Below are positions 10,625 through 21,985 of a stretch of 64,000 bases of DNA, in pieces. The notes under the pieces were generated by a model that made no database searches, was not told the origin of the DNA, and saw nothing but the letters and a program-made list of their open reading frames with translations. Origin of the DNA: Batkoa obscura (Eukaryota; Entomophthoromycota; Entomophthoromycetes; Entomophthorales; Batkoaceae); the NCBI GenBank assembly GCA_030770535.1, contig JASVEC010000011.1, forward strand, positions 186,001 to 250,000, given 5' to 3'. The translations under genes were made by a program, and so were the position numbers. The first letter of the stretch is position 1. Each line of letters begins with the position of its first letter.

Positions 10625-12212
10625 TTTTTTTTAAAAAAGTGTAGAGTCTTTGATTTGTTGTTATTTTATAGTGGGTGTTATTTTATAGTGGGTGTTATTT
10701 TAAAACAAGTGATGTTCACTCTTTTTATTTTTAATGACTGAAAATCAAGTTGAAATCTACGTTATAAACTGTAGTTAACTAAATTATTATCTAAGATAAA
10801 CTTTTTGATAAGTATTTTAGCCTTTGATTTTTATAAACTTATAATTTTTTATAAAACATCTTCTATTATTATATAACGAAAGTAATGTTCTAATTTATAT
10901 ATTTTTATAAAATATAGAAAATAATAATAAAATTCTAAAACAACTAATATTACAGCAAATACATTTCAATATTAATCACGATATCCGATTACTAATCCAA
11001 AAAAAACATGAAATTTAATAAGTTATCTGAAACTTAGGTAGTTTTTAAATTTAAAAAAAAGATTTTAAAAATTTTGTTGTTTTATTAGGAAATCATTTCA
11101 TCAGTTTTTTTAAATTAAACTAAATTCTTTAAATTCTATAATTCAACTTATGAATTTCAATCCATTTTAATATCCGCTTAATATTAAATTGATTGAGCTA
11201 ATGTTTATTATTTTGGCACCTATTGAATGTTAAAGGGTGCATCAATTAATAATATTACATATATGATATGCCGACATTTAGTTTTAATAATAAGAATATT
11301 TCGAATCTCATCTTTATAATTTATTTTTTAATCATGCTAGTAGTATGTCAACAAGTGACTATAGTGATCTGTTTAAAACCACAAATCAGATTACTATTAT
11401 TTTAAAAATTTAGTCATCTTACTAATAAATTGGCTTGTCAAAAATCACCCTGATCTAGAATGTTCTGAAAATTAAAACTTGGAGTTGAAAGAAAAAACTT
11501 TAATTTCAATAGTAGTGGTACAAAGCTGTAACTTATAATAACAGTTAAAAATTTGATATCAAATTTTATCCTCATTAAAAAAAAGTTAACTAAACGATTC
11601 TATTATGTTTATTGGTATGTTGAAAAAGAGAATTCATAATATATTCACTATTTGTAATATTAACCATGTATAAATAAATTTTAATTCTATGAAGTTATTT
11701 TATCTTTTTCATTTTTAATTAATCCAAATAACACTATAGAAGCTAGCTAACTAGAAATCTCTAATAAGCGAATTGCTATTTTTGTAGGCTGATATTGTTC
11801 CTCAATCCTTTATGAGAATACATATTAGGTGTTTTTAATAGAAATAAATTACATCATCAATCAAATAATAGTGTATTTCTGCAGTATATATGTTTATAAA
11901 ATCAAAATAATACAAATGTATAATACACTACTGTTATTGCCGTCTTAAACAATAAACCCTTTTTAAGCTAATTCTTATTTCTAATATATGATTTAGCCTT
12001 GAGTTCTTTTAATTACTCAATTTTAGCATGCCAACATGAATGAATTTTCATTTAATCAAAAATAAAGCGAAAAATAAAATAAAATCAATTTAACTGGATT
12101 CTATAATTAACTCGGCCAATAAAACTGAACTTACTTCAGATAAGGTGGCTTTAAAACAAATGGGTCCTGAATTTAAAGAATCCATTTTTTTTTCTTTAAT
12201 CTTTAGGAAAAA
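10625..12212. other. Divergent intergenic region, P450 / MED25
   Basis: About 1.6 kb between two divergently read genes. It contains a short tandem repeat of about 17 bp (GTGGGTGTTATTTTATA, at about 10655-10705) just upstream of the P450 start. No other structure is supported. Confidence 0.5.
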
Positions 12213-15200
12213 ATGACTAATCAAATACCTTCAACACCAAACGATATACTATGTGTATTCTTAATTGATGGTACCCAGGGTATGAAAAATCATTTTAAAT
12301 ATATGTTTGACAACCTTATAACCCCATTTGTCAATCAACTTTCACTTCCTGTAACAATAGCATCCAAAAATGGGGACTCTAGAAAAGCGTTACCTTGTAT
12401 AAAATTTTCAAGTATCGTTTATCGTGATGTTTTGTCAAAGTGTCCAGCTCCTTTAGAGAAGAGTACATTTACAACAAATAAACAAGAATTTTTAGCTAGG
12501 CTTGAAAAAACTAAATTCAACTATGGTGGACCTAGGTATTCAGTACTTGACGAAGCTGTAGGTGCATGTTTGGAGCTATTTGATAAAGAAAAAAGGGAAA
12601 GAAATCCTCAAAGTAATCAAGAACCTATACGTCATGTCATTGCCGTAAGTCGAACCATACCTTACAATAAAAGAATTCAATATAATTTTGATCAAAAATA
12701 TGAGGGCTTTAACCTAGATCGATTATGTTTATGCCTTAAAGAATATAATGTATTTATGTCGACAATAACAACACATCATTTATTGGATGAAGTTCATGTC
12801 TTAATTGATAAAATAAATAACCCCGAAACTAAAGTTACAAAATATACAGTCAAAGGTAATACTCATTATTTTTCTCGTATATCAGGTATATCTATTCCTG
12901 AGGATTATAAATTGCCAGAACATTTAGTTATTCTTCCTTATAAAGCAAAAAAACATGAATTAGCTTCTCCTAATTTACAAACCTTACCAACAAAAGCTAG
13001 AAAAACAGAAGCAACGGTTTCTAAGCCCGAAGAGACCACTCCTTCTCAAATCAAACAAGAATCGATACAAACTATTGCATCAAATACTAACGTTGAAGAT
13101 GTAAGTAAATTATCTAATGAACATAAACAATCTCCTAATAACCCTAACTTACCACACCCATCTCCTAATAAACCTAATTCAACAAAACAATCCCCTAATA
13201 AATCTAATCCTTTAGTTTCTATTCCAGAAACAAGTCAAATTCCAAGTCAAGCTCCAAACTCAGTTCAAAATCAAATTCCAACTTCAGTTCCAACTTCAGT
13301 TCCAACCGAAATAAATAATCAACCTTTACCTCAAGTAGCAAATAAGTCTAATAATACTAGAAACAGAAGGAGATTATCAAGTGCAACTATTGATCTAACA
13401 AATACGCCACTATATGTAGATAGTCCAGCACCAATTGAATTAAATAAAGCAACTAATTTGACGCAACCACCTACCCCTGCCGAGCCCATTGTTAGTACAA
13501 ATATGAAACGTACAGTATCATCTAAGGGAGCCAGAACTAGGAAGAGTATAGGATCTAGGAAGAATTCTAAAGTTAATGTTAATACTACAGTTAAAAAAGA
13601 AAAGACAGGTGTTAACGTTAAACCAGAAACTATTGTACCAACTCCACAACAAAATCTTATATTTGATCAATATAACGGCCAAGCACCTACCCCATCTGCA
13701 TCTAATGGCCTTACACAAACTAACAATCAAAACTTAGTACAAAAAGATACAGTAACCCCAGCAAATATGACTCCTTCAAATCAAAACCAAAATCAAAATA
13801 ATGCATCAGCTATGACTAAAGCTCAACCAGCAGGAAATGGCAACTATAATGCCCCTAATCCAAATATCTCACCTTTGGCTACGGAATATTCAAACATGAT
13901 GGTCAGTGGACACCAAGCTATGATGCAAAACAATGGAGTTATCCAACAAACAAATCAAAGCCAAGTTAGCGTACCACAATCTTTTAATCAATTTAATCAG
14001 AACTCCCAACCAAATGGCTACTCACAGGTGGGTGGAAATATGAGTATGGCGGGAGGTAGACCGATGAATCCAATGTTTCAAGGGAATCCAAATTTTAATC
14101 AAATGCAAGCACAGTATTTTATGGCTAATTCACCATCGGGTAAACAAGAAGCTCATTCCCAAGCTATACAGCAGAACATGCAGGTAAAAAATACTCCTCA
14201 ACAGGTTCAAGCTCAAGCTATGCAACAAAATATGCAAATGAGTAATCATCAGCAAGTTCATACTCAAGCTATGCAACAAAACATGCAGGTAAATAGTCAT
14301 CCTCAAACTATGCAACAAAACATGCAAGTGAATAATCGTCCCCAACAAGTTCAGCAAAATATGCAAGTGAATAACCTTCCCCAACAAATTCATACACAAG
14401 CCATGCAACAAAATATGCAGGCAAATAATCTTCCCCAACAAATCCAACAAGTACCTAACCAAATGTATCAAAATGAGGCCTATAATGCAAACGCAGTGAC
14501 ACAAGCTCAGAATAATATGCAGCATATGCAAAGACCACCAAATATGGATGCGGTACAAAATCAAATTCAACATTCCACACCACAAAATGCAATCAATGGA
14601 GCTGCTCAAACTCAAGCTAATAATATAGCAGGTATGCAAAAGGCTGGAAATGGAGCAGTTAAATTATGGACGGGTAGATTTGGATACAGATTTGCACAAA
14701 ACGGACAATTCATTGAACAATCATGTATGGTATCAGCGGGGTCCATTCCTCAACCTGAAGAAATTACTGCATTGTTTCATGCTAACGAATGGCCTTCAGC
14801 AATCTTTATCAACTCATTTAGACCATGTAACCTTGAAGGTCTGATTAGTTATTGTAAACAACATATGCGTCCATCTTTCTTTTTAATTCCTAGTGCCGAA
14901 GATCCTAGCCATCAAGTATTTTTAAATGTACTTAAGAAAATGGAACAAGATAATTCAGTTGCACTTTCACTCATGAATAATCCAGAAGGTAAACCACCTG
15001 GTAGCTATGGCTTTATTTTTTTCAAAAATGGGGCAAGATTGATGGGATTGTCCTTTATCAATTCGCCTATTCCTAACGTAGGCCTATTTGGTGAAGCAAC
15101 GAATCAGAAAATGGATGTTAATGCTATTAAACAAAATGTTCAGAATGTCCAAGCCATGAACCAAAATATTAGAAATCAACAACAACAACAACAACAACAA

Positions 15201-15902
15201 CAGCAACAACAACAACAGCAACAACAACAGCAACAACAACAACAGCAACAACAACAACAGCAACAACAACAGCAACAACAACAACAACAACAACAGGCAA
15301 GGGTCATTAATAATAATCAAGAAGCAGCTGTTCCTTTACAGAAGCAAGTAGCAACGAGTTATCTCAATAATCAAGGTGTTATTTCTAATGGTCAGAATAA
15401 TGGTATGAGTATGGATAATGCAGCAGCATTAAGAGCACAAATGGCACACATGAGCCAGCAAGGGTATACTGTACCACAACAGATGCAATTTTCTAATGCA
15501 CAAGCATTTAATTCACAATTGGGGCGTATCAACCCAGGACAAAACATTTTACAACAACAAGTTAAAAAGCAGATAGCGATTGGAGCGAAGCCAGCAATGG
15601 CACAACAACGGGTACAAAATTTTAACCCACAACAACAGCAAGTTTTAAATTTTCAAGCTTATCAAGCACAACAACATTATGCTCAACAACTTGCACAACA
15701 ACAAATGGGACAACCTAATTTATTTCAAGCTAACTTGGCTCAACAACAAATGAATCAATCATTTATTAATCATCCTGGTATGGCTCAACAACTTATCAAT
15801 CAACAGCAAATGTTAAATGCACAACAACGTAATTTAGCTCAAGTTAATTTACAACAACAACAGCATATGAATTTTCACAATGGTATGAATCGTCCACAAT
15901 AA
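12213..15902 (+). CDS. MED25: MED25-like Mediator subunit (VWA + ACID/PTOV domains)
   Basis: A 1229-residue, single-exon protein. Residues 10-225 match the MED25 von Willebrand A domain: CVFLIDGTQGM holds a degenerate metal site like that of animal MED25, followed by FSSIVYRD and YGGPRYSVLDEAVGACLELF. Residues 240-810 are low-complexity, Ser/Pro/Asn/Gln-rich, with a degenerate repeat of AMQQNMQVNN-PQQ units (about 14160-14460). Residues about 815-960 (VKLWTGRFGYRF ... SYGFIFFKNGARLMGLSF) match the activator-interacting ACID/PTOV barrel. A pure 40-Gln tract follows (residues 989-1028), then a Gln/Ala-rich tail. In animals and plants MED25 docks transcription activators onto Mediator in the nucleus. 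The domain pair in order makes the call; the fungal host makes it notable. Confidence 0.82.
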   Translation: MTNQIPSTPNDILCVFLIDGTQGMKNHFKYMFDNLITPFVNQLSLPVTIASKNGDSRKALPCIKFSSIVYRDVLSKCPAPLEKSTFTTNKQEFLARLEKTKFNYGGPRYSVLDEAVGACLELFDKEKRERNPQSNQEPIRHVIAVSRTIPYNKRIQYNFDQKYEGFNLDRLCLCLKEYNVFMSTITTHHLLDEVHVLIDKINNPETKVTKYTVKGNTHYFSRISGISIPEDYKLPEHLVILPYKAKKHELASPNLQTLPTKARKTEATVSKPEETTPSQIKQESIQTIASNTNVEDVSKLSNEHKQSPNNPNLPHPSPNKPNSTKQSPNKSNPLVSIPETSQIPSQAPNSVQNQIPTSVPTSVPTEINNQPLPQVANKSNNTRNRRRLSSATIDLTNTPLYVDSPAPIELNKATNLTQPPTPAEPIVSTNMKRTVSSKGARTRKSIGSRKNSKVNVNTTVKKEKTGVNVKPETIVPTPQQNLIFDQYNGQAPTPSASNGLTQTNNQNLVQKDTVTPANMTPSNQNQNQNNASAMTKAQPAGNGNYNAPNPNISPLATEYSNMMVSGHQAMMQNNGVIQQTNQSQVSVPQSFNQFNQNSQPNGYSQVGGNMSMAGGRPMNPMFQGNPNFNQMQAQYFMANSPSGKQEAHSQAIQQNMQVKNTPQQVQAQAMQQNMQMSNHQQVHTQAMQQNMQVNSHPQTMQQNMQVNNRPQQVQQNMQVNNLPQQIHTQAMQQNMQANNLPQQIQQVPNQMYQNEAYNANAVTQAQNNMQHMQRPPNMDAVQNQIQHSTPQNAINGAAQTQANNIAGMQKAGNGAVKLWTGRFGYRFAQNGQFIEQSCMVSAGSIPQPEEITALFHANEWPSAIFINSFRPCNLEGLISYCKQHMRPSFFLIPSAEDPSHQVFLNVLKKMEQDNSVALSLMNNPEGKPPGSYGFIFFKNGARLMGLSFINSPIPNVGLFGEATNQKMDVNAIKQNVQNVQAMNQNIRNQQQQQQQQQQQQQQQQQQQQQQQQQQQQQQQQQQQQQQQQARVINNNQEAAVPLQKQVATSYLNNQGVISNGQNNGMSMDNAAALRAQMAHMSQQGYTVPQQMQFSNAQAFNSQLGRINPGQNILQQQVKKQIAIGAKPAMAQQRVQNFNPQQQQVLNFQAYQAQQHYAQQLAQQQMGQPNLFQANLAQQQMNQSFINHPGMAQQLINQQQMLNAQQRNLAQVNLQQQQHMNFHNGMNRPQ
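15177..15296 (+). repeat. CAA/CAG repeat coding 40 glutamines
   Basis: Forty consecutive Gln codons, mostly CAA interrupted by single CAG codons every four or five positions. It lies inside the MED25-like gene just after the ACID-like domain. Interruptions normally stabilise such tracts; length variation between strains is likely. Confidence 0.97.
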
Positions 15903-16771
15903 GCCAAGTTTGGTAGCTGAAATGTTTATATATGTAATACGATATATACTTAATTTAATCTATGATTTTTATATTGTTAAACTAATCTTCAAGTTAAGTA
16001 GTGATTTATATTTTTTTTTAAAGAGAAGATATTTACTTTGTCTCTTTTTTTAATGTGTGGGTTTAATCTTTAAAATTGGAGTTTATATTCGGTCTTAAAG
16101 AAAAGATTCTTAATTTATTTTTTTAAATTGTTCATTTTACACTTAATAAAAAATTGGTAATTTTTAAATTTTATGGCTTTGAGGTTATTATATATTGTTG
16201 TATATGGGGATGTTTTTTTTGGTTTCGTTACTTTTACATTTTTTAAGCGCTATTTGAGCGGAAAAATTGTTAGTAAAATTCTTAAACAAAAAAACACATC
16301 CCCGTATATTTATTTACATTATTTTAATAATTTTATTGTTTTTAATATGTATAATTAGTTGAAATTTTAGTGAGTTACTGTGATAGCTTATACTATTTTA
16401 AATAGTTTATGAATGGTTTAAATAATAACATAAGAACATTAAACTTGATTTAAATAGTAAACTAATTTGAATAATATCATAATTTAATGGTAATATTACA
16501 TTTTTACTACATAGACAAACAATTTATTTTATCTAATATTCCATTGTAATCAAACTGAAAATTATAAAAACTATAGAGCCAATCAAAGGACAAAATTAGC
16601 GTGAGATAGTGTCTGAGCGTTTAATTGGTGGGCGAAGTTTTCGAGATAAAATCAATTAAACAAAAGTCATCCCCAATATCTTAAAAGATAACACGAGAGA
16701 AAAAAGGGTAAATTTAAGAAAAAAGTTCAATAAAAAATTAATTTTAATTTAATTTTTATAATAAGTAGAAA
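15903..16771. other. Intergenic region with MITE copy C
   Basis: The 3' flank of the MED25-like gene and 5' flank of the protein X gene. It contains MITE copy C at 16205-16304; nothing else is supported. Confidence 0.6.
16205..16304 (+). mobile_element. MITE copy C (full length)
   Basis: A 100-bp copy bounded by TA on both sides (16203-16204 and 16305-16306). Ends are TGGGGATG and CATCCCCG; the inside contains TTTTTTAAGCGCTATTTGAGCGG, given here as positions 16239-16261, and the GTTAGTAAAATTCTTAAAC block. It is one of the best-preserved copies. Confidence 0.85.
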
Positions 16772-18540
16772 ATGAAACCATTCCATTTAAATCGTATCAT
16801 AAAATCAAACAATGCTATTTTAAAAAGAGGTAACTGAATACATCATTACTTTTGTTCAACTCAAAATTTACTTACAACAACAGCATTTCATTCCAATGGC
16901 TACTTAAAAGCAATATCAAACTTTAATATGCCATCAATGTCACCCACCATGACTGAAGGTTCCGTTTCAAGATGGAATATAAAAGAAGGTAAAATAAGAC
17001 ACAGTAATTAAATATCAATTTAATACTTACTTTCAGGCACAAGCTTCTCAGCTGGAGATGTATTATTAGAAATTGAAACAGATAAGGCTCAAATCGAAGT
17101 TGAAGCCCCAGAAGATGGTGTATTAGCCAAAATTTTGGTAAGATTTATAGCGATTTTATCAAGTTTAAATTATTAAATAATATTAGGTTCAAGCTAATGG
17201 AGAAAAGGTACCAGTTGGACAAGTTATTGCTATTCTCGCAGAAGAAGGAGATGATATTAGTAATATTGAGGCACCTAAAGAAGAAGCAAAAGCAAAGGAA
17301 CCTGTTAAAGAAAATAAAGTTGAGAAAAAGATAGAAACTAAAGCAGATGTTAGCATGAAACAAGGTAAATTTTAAAAAGAATCAAACAACGAGATATTTA
17401 TCCCAATTAGACGCTACTCCAAAATCAACCCATCTTTCCCCAGCTGTTGGTCACCTGATTTTCAACTATCAAATTGATGACATTAAGGTTATAACCGCTA
17501 CTGGACCTAAAAGCAGATTATCTAAAGGTGACGTATTGAATTATATAAATAAAAACAATATTCCAAAGAGGAAAGTAGAACAAGTTGAATCGAGACCTAT
17601 TAAGGTAAGACATTTACTTTAATTATTGATTTAATAACTCAAGCAAAATTTCAAAGTCACAAGTAAATCAACAAGGTTCAACAGGAAACCAAGTACCACA
17701 CACTTATACCAGAAAACAGATTGAAATAGAACAAATTGAAAGTTTAAGACAATCTTTGTTAAAATCAAAGGGGATTAAGGTATCCTTAAACGATGTGATC
17801 GTAAAGGCTACCTCTTTAGCTTTAATTGATACCCCTCAAATCAATGTGCGATTTAACGATAGCGCTAAAGATAATGTCGAGTATTTAAAAAATATTGATA
17901 TCGCAGTTGCCACATCTACTCCCAATGGTTTGATCGCTTCTGTTGTGGGTAATGCTAATAAAAAAGAATTGGGGGCTATTAGTAAAGAGTTGAAGGTAAG
18001 TACCGATAGAAAATTAATTATGACAGTTTAAATTAAATTTATTAGATATCTAGTAAAAAAGCAAATGAAAAGCAAAATGCCAGCTTTGGGTAAAAAAAAT
18101 CGTTTCCTTTATTTTGGTAAAATATTTATATTTTTAATAGCATATCTAACCTTGGAGTATCTGGGGTTAACAACTTTAGTGGACTTGTCACTCCTCCACC
18201 AGCTGCCAATTTAACTATCAATGTCAAGGAGGTTGTTGTATATGGCGAAGAAATCACCAATTCAAACTTAGTGTTAGATGATTTGATCCATCCTACCCCT
18301 AAGAAAGTGAATGAAGTTAAGCCTCAAGTTACAGCTACGCCAAATGTAAAGAGAGATATTTTAGATCAACTTGTAGATGATACAAAAACCAAAACTAGTG
18401 ATGAAAACTCAGGATTAAAAACTAGAAAAGTTCTTAATGTTACCTTAGCATCCGATCAAAGAGTAGTCACACAGGATATAGCAGCTAAGTTTTTAAAGAA
18501 ACTTGAGTATTACTTAAATCAAAAGAGTAGTCTTTTATAA
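16772..18540 (+). CDS. PDX1: Pyruvate dehydrogenase complex E3-binding protein (protein X)
   Basis: Eight exons: 16772-16829, 16884-16988, 17037-17137, 17187-17364, 17411-17604, 17657-17995, 18046-18089, 18141-18540; 472 residues after splicing. A basic presequence ([14 protein letters not shown]...RAFHSNGYL) targets the mitochondrial matrix. The lipoyl domain has [11 protein letters not shown] and [17 protein letters not shown], with lipoyl-Lys71. A peripheral subunit-binding domain follows ([14 protein letters not shown]...[15 protein letters not shown]), then an E2-like core ([19 protein letters not shown]). The E2 active-site motif DHRxxDG is replaced by DQRVVTQ (Gln446 for His), so acetyl transfer should be lost. 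That pattern fits E3BP/protein X, which docks dihydrolipoamide dehydrogenase, not catalytic E2. Confidence 0.88.
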
Positions 18541-18920
18541 TAATATTAATAAAAATAATTAAAAGTTTAGATTAGCTAGTGCTTTTGTTTTAGTATTTTA
18601 AAATTTTTACAGCCCTTTCATTTTTTTAACTAAACTTAAGAACCTTTTCCTTTTTTGACAGGATCAAATTTGAGTTTCTGCATCATTAAATAAGCTTTTG
18701 ATAAGATTAAAAAACTTGTTTTTTTTAGACAATTAAAAAATAGAATTCGTAAAACAACTAAAATAAAATGAAATGAAACAATAAATTTAATACTTTGTTT
18801 TATAATATAACGGTTACAAAAAGCTGTTACTATCTTTTCGGATTTATGTTTCACCTTGAAACACTATAAATTACTCTCAACGTATTGTAATCAATTCGTT
18901 TTTATCTAAAGCAAGAAATT
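18541..18920. other. Intergenic spacer
   Basis: About 380 bp between protein X and the aldo-keto reductase, both on the plus strand. No supported feature. Confidence 0.6.
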
Positions 18921-20261
18921 ATGGAGTATAGATATCTTGGTAACTCGGGTTTAAAAGTATCAGTGTTATCACTTGGAAGTTGGTAATTTATAGCTTTATA
19001 TATTAAAATACTTCAATTATTAATTATACCGATTTTATTAAGGCTAACTTATGGAGATCAAGTAGATAGTGGTAAGAAACTCTGACCGTTTGAGTGTTAT
19101 TTTATTAATGTCACTATTATTGTTATTAGAAATAACTTTGGAATGTATGAAAACAGCCTTTGAATTAGGAATAACTCATTTTGATACTGCTGAAGTATAT
19201 GCAAGTAAGATACTTTTTATAACAAAAAACTATATTTATTTAACAAAAAACGTCAGACGGCCAAAGCGAGATCGAGATTGGGAATATTATCCAAAAACTA
19301 TGTTGGCGAAGGTCCGAATTCACCATTAGTACTAAGCTTTTTTGGGGTGGAAGGGGTAAGTTTATAACATTACTTTGGTCTTAAACTATATTAACTTAAC
19401 TTTAAAGGCCCCAATGAGCGCGGATTATCTCGAAAACATATCTTAGAAGGTTTAGAAGCCTCTTTAGAAAGGTTACAACTTGATTACGTAGACATTGTTT
19501 TAGCTCATCGACCAGATCCAGATACCCCAATGGAAGAAACAGTAAGAGCTTTTACGCACTTGATTAACCAAGGAAAGGCAATGTATTGGGGTAACTTGAT
19601 AGATAATTGATAACTATACAGAATTAATAAACGATTTAAGGCACCAGCGAATGGAATGTCAGTCAAATTCAAGAAGCGGTAATGATAAGCAAAACCCTAA
19701 ACTTGATCGCACCTATTACTGAGCAACCCCAATATAATATGTTTCACCGAGAAAGGGTGGAAAAGGAATATAATGGGCTATATGAGAAGTTTAAATTAGG
19801 ATTAATGGTATGGTCCCCGTTAGGTAGTGGAATATTAACTGGGAAATATAACGAATATGTGCCAGAGAACTCAAGACTAAATCTGAAGAATAACTTGGTA
19901 ACTAAGAGGATGAGGGATTGGTTGGATACTGATGAGGGTAGACTTAAGCTATTGAAGGTTAGGGAGTTAGAGGTAATAATTTTTCGAAAATATATCAAAA
20001 CGATTTTTGTTTACTTTAACTTATTTTATTTAGCGTATATCAAAAAAATTACATTGTACAAACAGTCAACTAGCGTTAGCATGGTGTTTACATAATACCC
20101 AAGTGGGCACAGTATTAACCGGCGCTACATGCAAAGAACAAATAATTGAAAATGTAAAATGTTTATCAATACTTAGCAAGTTGAGTCCAGAAATATTGAA
20201 TGACATTGATAATATATTAAAGAATAAACCAGCATTAGAATTAAATTTTAGAAACACCTAA
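18921..20261 (+). CDS. Aldo-keto reductase, Kv-channel beta-subunit-like (AKR6 type)
   Basis: Seven exons: 18921-18982, 19043-19071, 19130-19204, 19257-19355, 19408-19590, 19641-19972, 20034-20261; the splice gives 335 residues. The start [21 protein letters not shown] is typical. Catalytic tetrad candidates are visible: Asp and Tyr in [15 protein letters not shown], Lys in TISTKLFW, and the fourth position in [45 protein letters not shown] and [19 protein letters not shown] match the NADPH-binding Kv-beta/AKR6 branch, which includes soluble oxidoreductases in fungi. It probably reduces aldehydes or ketones in the cytosol. Its last 21 coding bases overlap the 3' coding end of the convergent GPx gene. 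Confidence 0.9.
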
Positions 20262-21072
20262 TACGCTTACGATATCGGATTCTATCTTTTTAGGTGTTGT
20301 AATTGATGAATAACGCGCAATGATTTCACCTTCTCGATCTATTAAGAATTTCTATACGATTATTAATAAACTATATTTTATTTTGTTTTAATTATTTACT
20401 TCAAAGTTCCATTTGATCTTTTTCACTCCCATCATACCACTCTTTTTTTCAGTTAAGTACTTAAAAAGCGGATGCGCTTCATCTCCGTTCACAGCACTAA
20501 AATTTATTGTCAAACTTTAAACAATCACTCCTAATTCAATAAAACTTACACTTTGGTCATTATTGGAAAAGTAACTTTGTAAGTTGTTCTGACAAAATCT
20601 AAAATTTCTATAAATAACTGTTAATCTAAGCTATACTTATATAAATACCAGTTACCTTCTTGAGTCTCTCTCTCCTGATTAAACTGGTCAGAAGGAAAAG
20701 CTAGAACCACCAAACCATCCTTTTCGTACTTTTCAAATAAAGTTTGTAACCCTTGATATTGGTTTGTAAACCCACAGTCAGAAGCTACGTTCACAATTAG
20801 TAAGGCCTAGGTTATTATTAGTCGATGTTTATCATTGTTAGACATGTCTTTACTTTATTCTCATACTGCTTAAAATCTATAATATTATTTTCGATATCTG
20901 GTATTCTAAACTTATAAAGTTCCAATCTTTGAACATCGTCGTTACTCTTTGATTGATCATAGTAAAAATAAGCTATGAGCAGGATGATCATACTTGATAC
21001 TATCCATAGTAAGCTACCTTTGCCTCCTTCTTTTGGAACTTGTTTAATTTCCTCTTCTTTCTTTTCAGTCAT
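20241..21072 (-). CDS. Membrane-anchored glutathione peroxidase-like protein with a single cysteine
   Basis: Five exons read on the minus strand: 21072-20854, 20806-20656, 20607-20550, 20496-20400, 20351-20241; 211 residues. A charged N-terminus ([11 protein letters not shown]) is followed by one transmembrane segment at residues about 20-38, giving an anchored enzyme. The GPx fold starts at [12 protein letters not shown] and [18 protein letters not shown] carries the peroxidatic Cys84. FPSDQFNQE holds the conserved Gln, VTFPIMTKV follows, and [13 protein letters not shown] holds the conserved Trp and Asn. In yeast Gpx3 the equivalents of FPS and FVRTTY carry Cys (the second is the resolving Cys); here they are Ser and Val. 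Cys84 is the only cysteine in the protein, so a 1-Cys cycle with an external thiol is inferred. Confidence 0.87.
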
Positions 21073-21985
21073 AATTAAAATGCAAAAGAATTATCCCCAT
21101 ATTTTTTATTTTATCTCATTTTGATATTTCACTTGCTTTAATGATTGACTATCCTTTTTAGTGATGTAAGCAGTTTTTATTTTTGCCCAAGAATTTTGTT
21201 GATTGAGTTTTTGCCCAAATTTCAAAAGATTAATCTGTTGGGTTCACAAAACAATCGTAATTTACTATAAAAAAAGCCTTGGCCACTTTTAAAGTTTTTA
21301 ACTTTCTAGTGTTGAAAGAAGTTAAAACTGAAAACTGAAAAGTATCGAAATTTGACTAATTATTATTACAAAGCCTTAACTGCTTATCAATATTAAGTGG
21401 TTAGAATTTTTGAGGAATTTTTAACCAGAGTTTATGATTTGAGTTTCCATCAATTGTTCTTTTCTTGTTCACTAATACTTCACACAAGAGTCAATTAGAC
21501 TTATAAATAACTTGTATTCTTATAAACCTAGCAAAGAAGTTTTTCAAATTTCATGTATTTCGTATAATAAATAAAAAAGAACTAAACAAAACTACAACTA
21601 ACAATATGTAAAGTTTAAACCTTATTAATTTATTGCTATTATTTTATAGTCATAAATGACGAAAATCTCCTTACAACAAATTGCAATAGATTGAAGATGA
21701 ACTAATGTCACCTAATTCAGCCAAAAACTTATCCATTTTAAAAACTGTTTATTTTATTAGTGCAAATTTCAATAACCAAACTAAAAGTAGAATAATCAAA
21801 TTCTAACTGGCTCGGAATTAAAGTTTCCATCTGTTTAATTCGCTCATTCGAAAGCTACTTTGAACTTCCAAAAATAAATAGAAAAATAAATAAAATAAAT
21901 AAAAAACTAAACTTTAAAATTTTTATAATTTTTATAATTTCTTGTCTTTTATTTTTTTATTTTTTTTAAATAACACCAACTCCCA
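21073..21985. promoter_or_regulatory. Shared divergent promoter region, GPx / DUF4203 protein
   Basis: About 0.9 kb between two divergent genes. A/T-rich blocks lie just before the plus-strand start (21880-21970, with AAATAAAT and TTTTTATAATTT repeats). No defined operator or repeat was recognised. Confidence 0.4.

Noticed and set aside
15084-15320. Poly-leucine open frame on the minus strand
   Set aside because: It is the complement of the CAA/CAG polyglutamine tract in the MED25-like gene.
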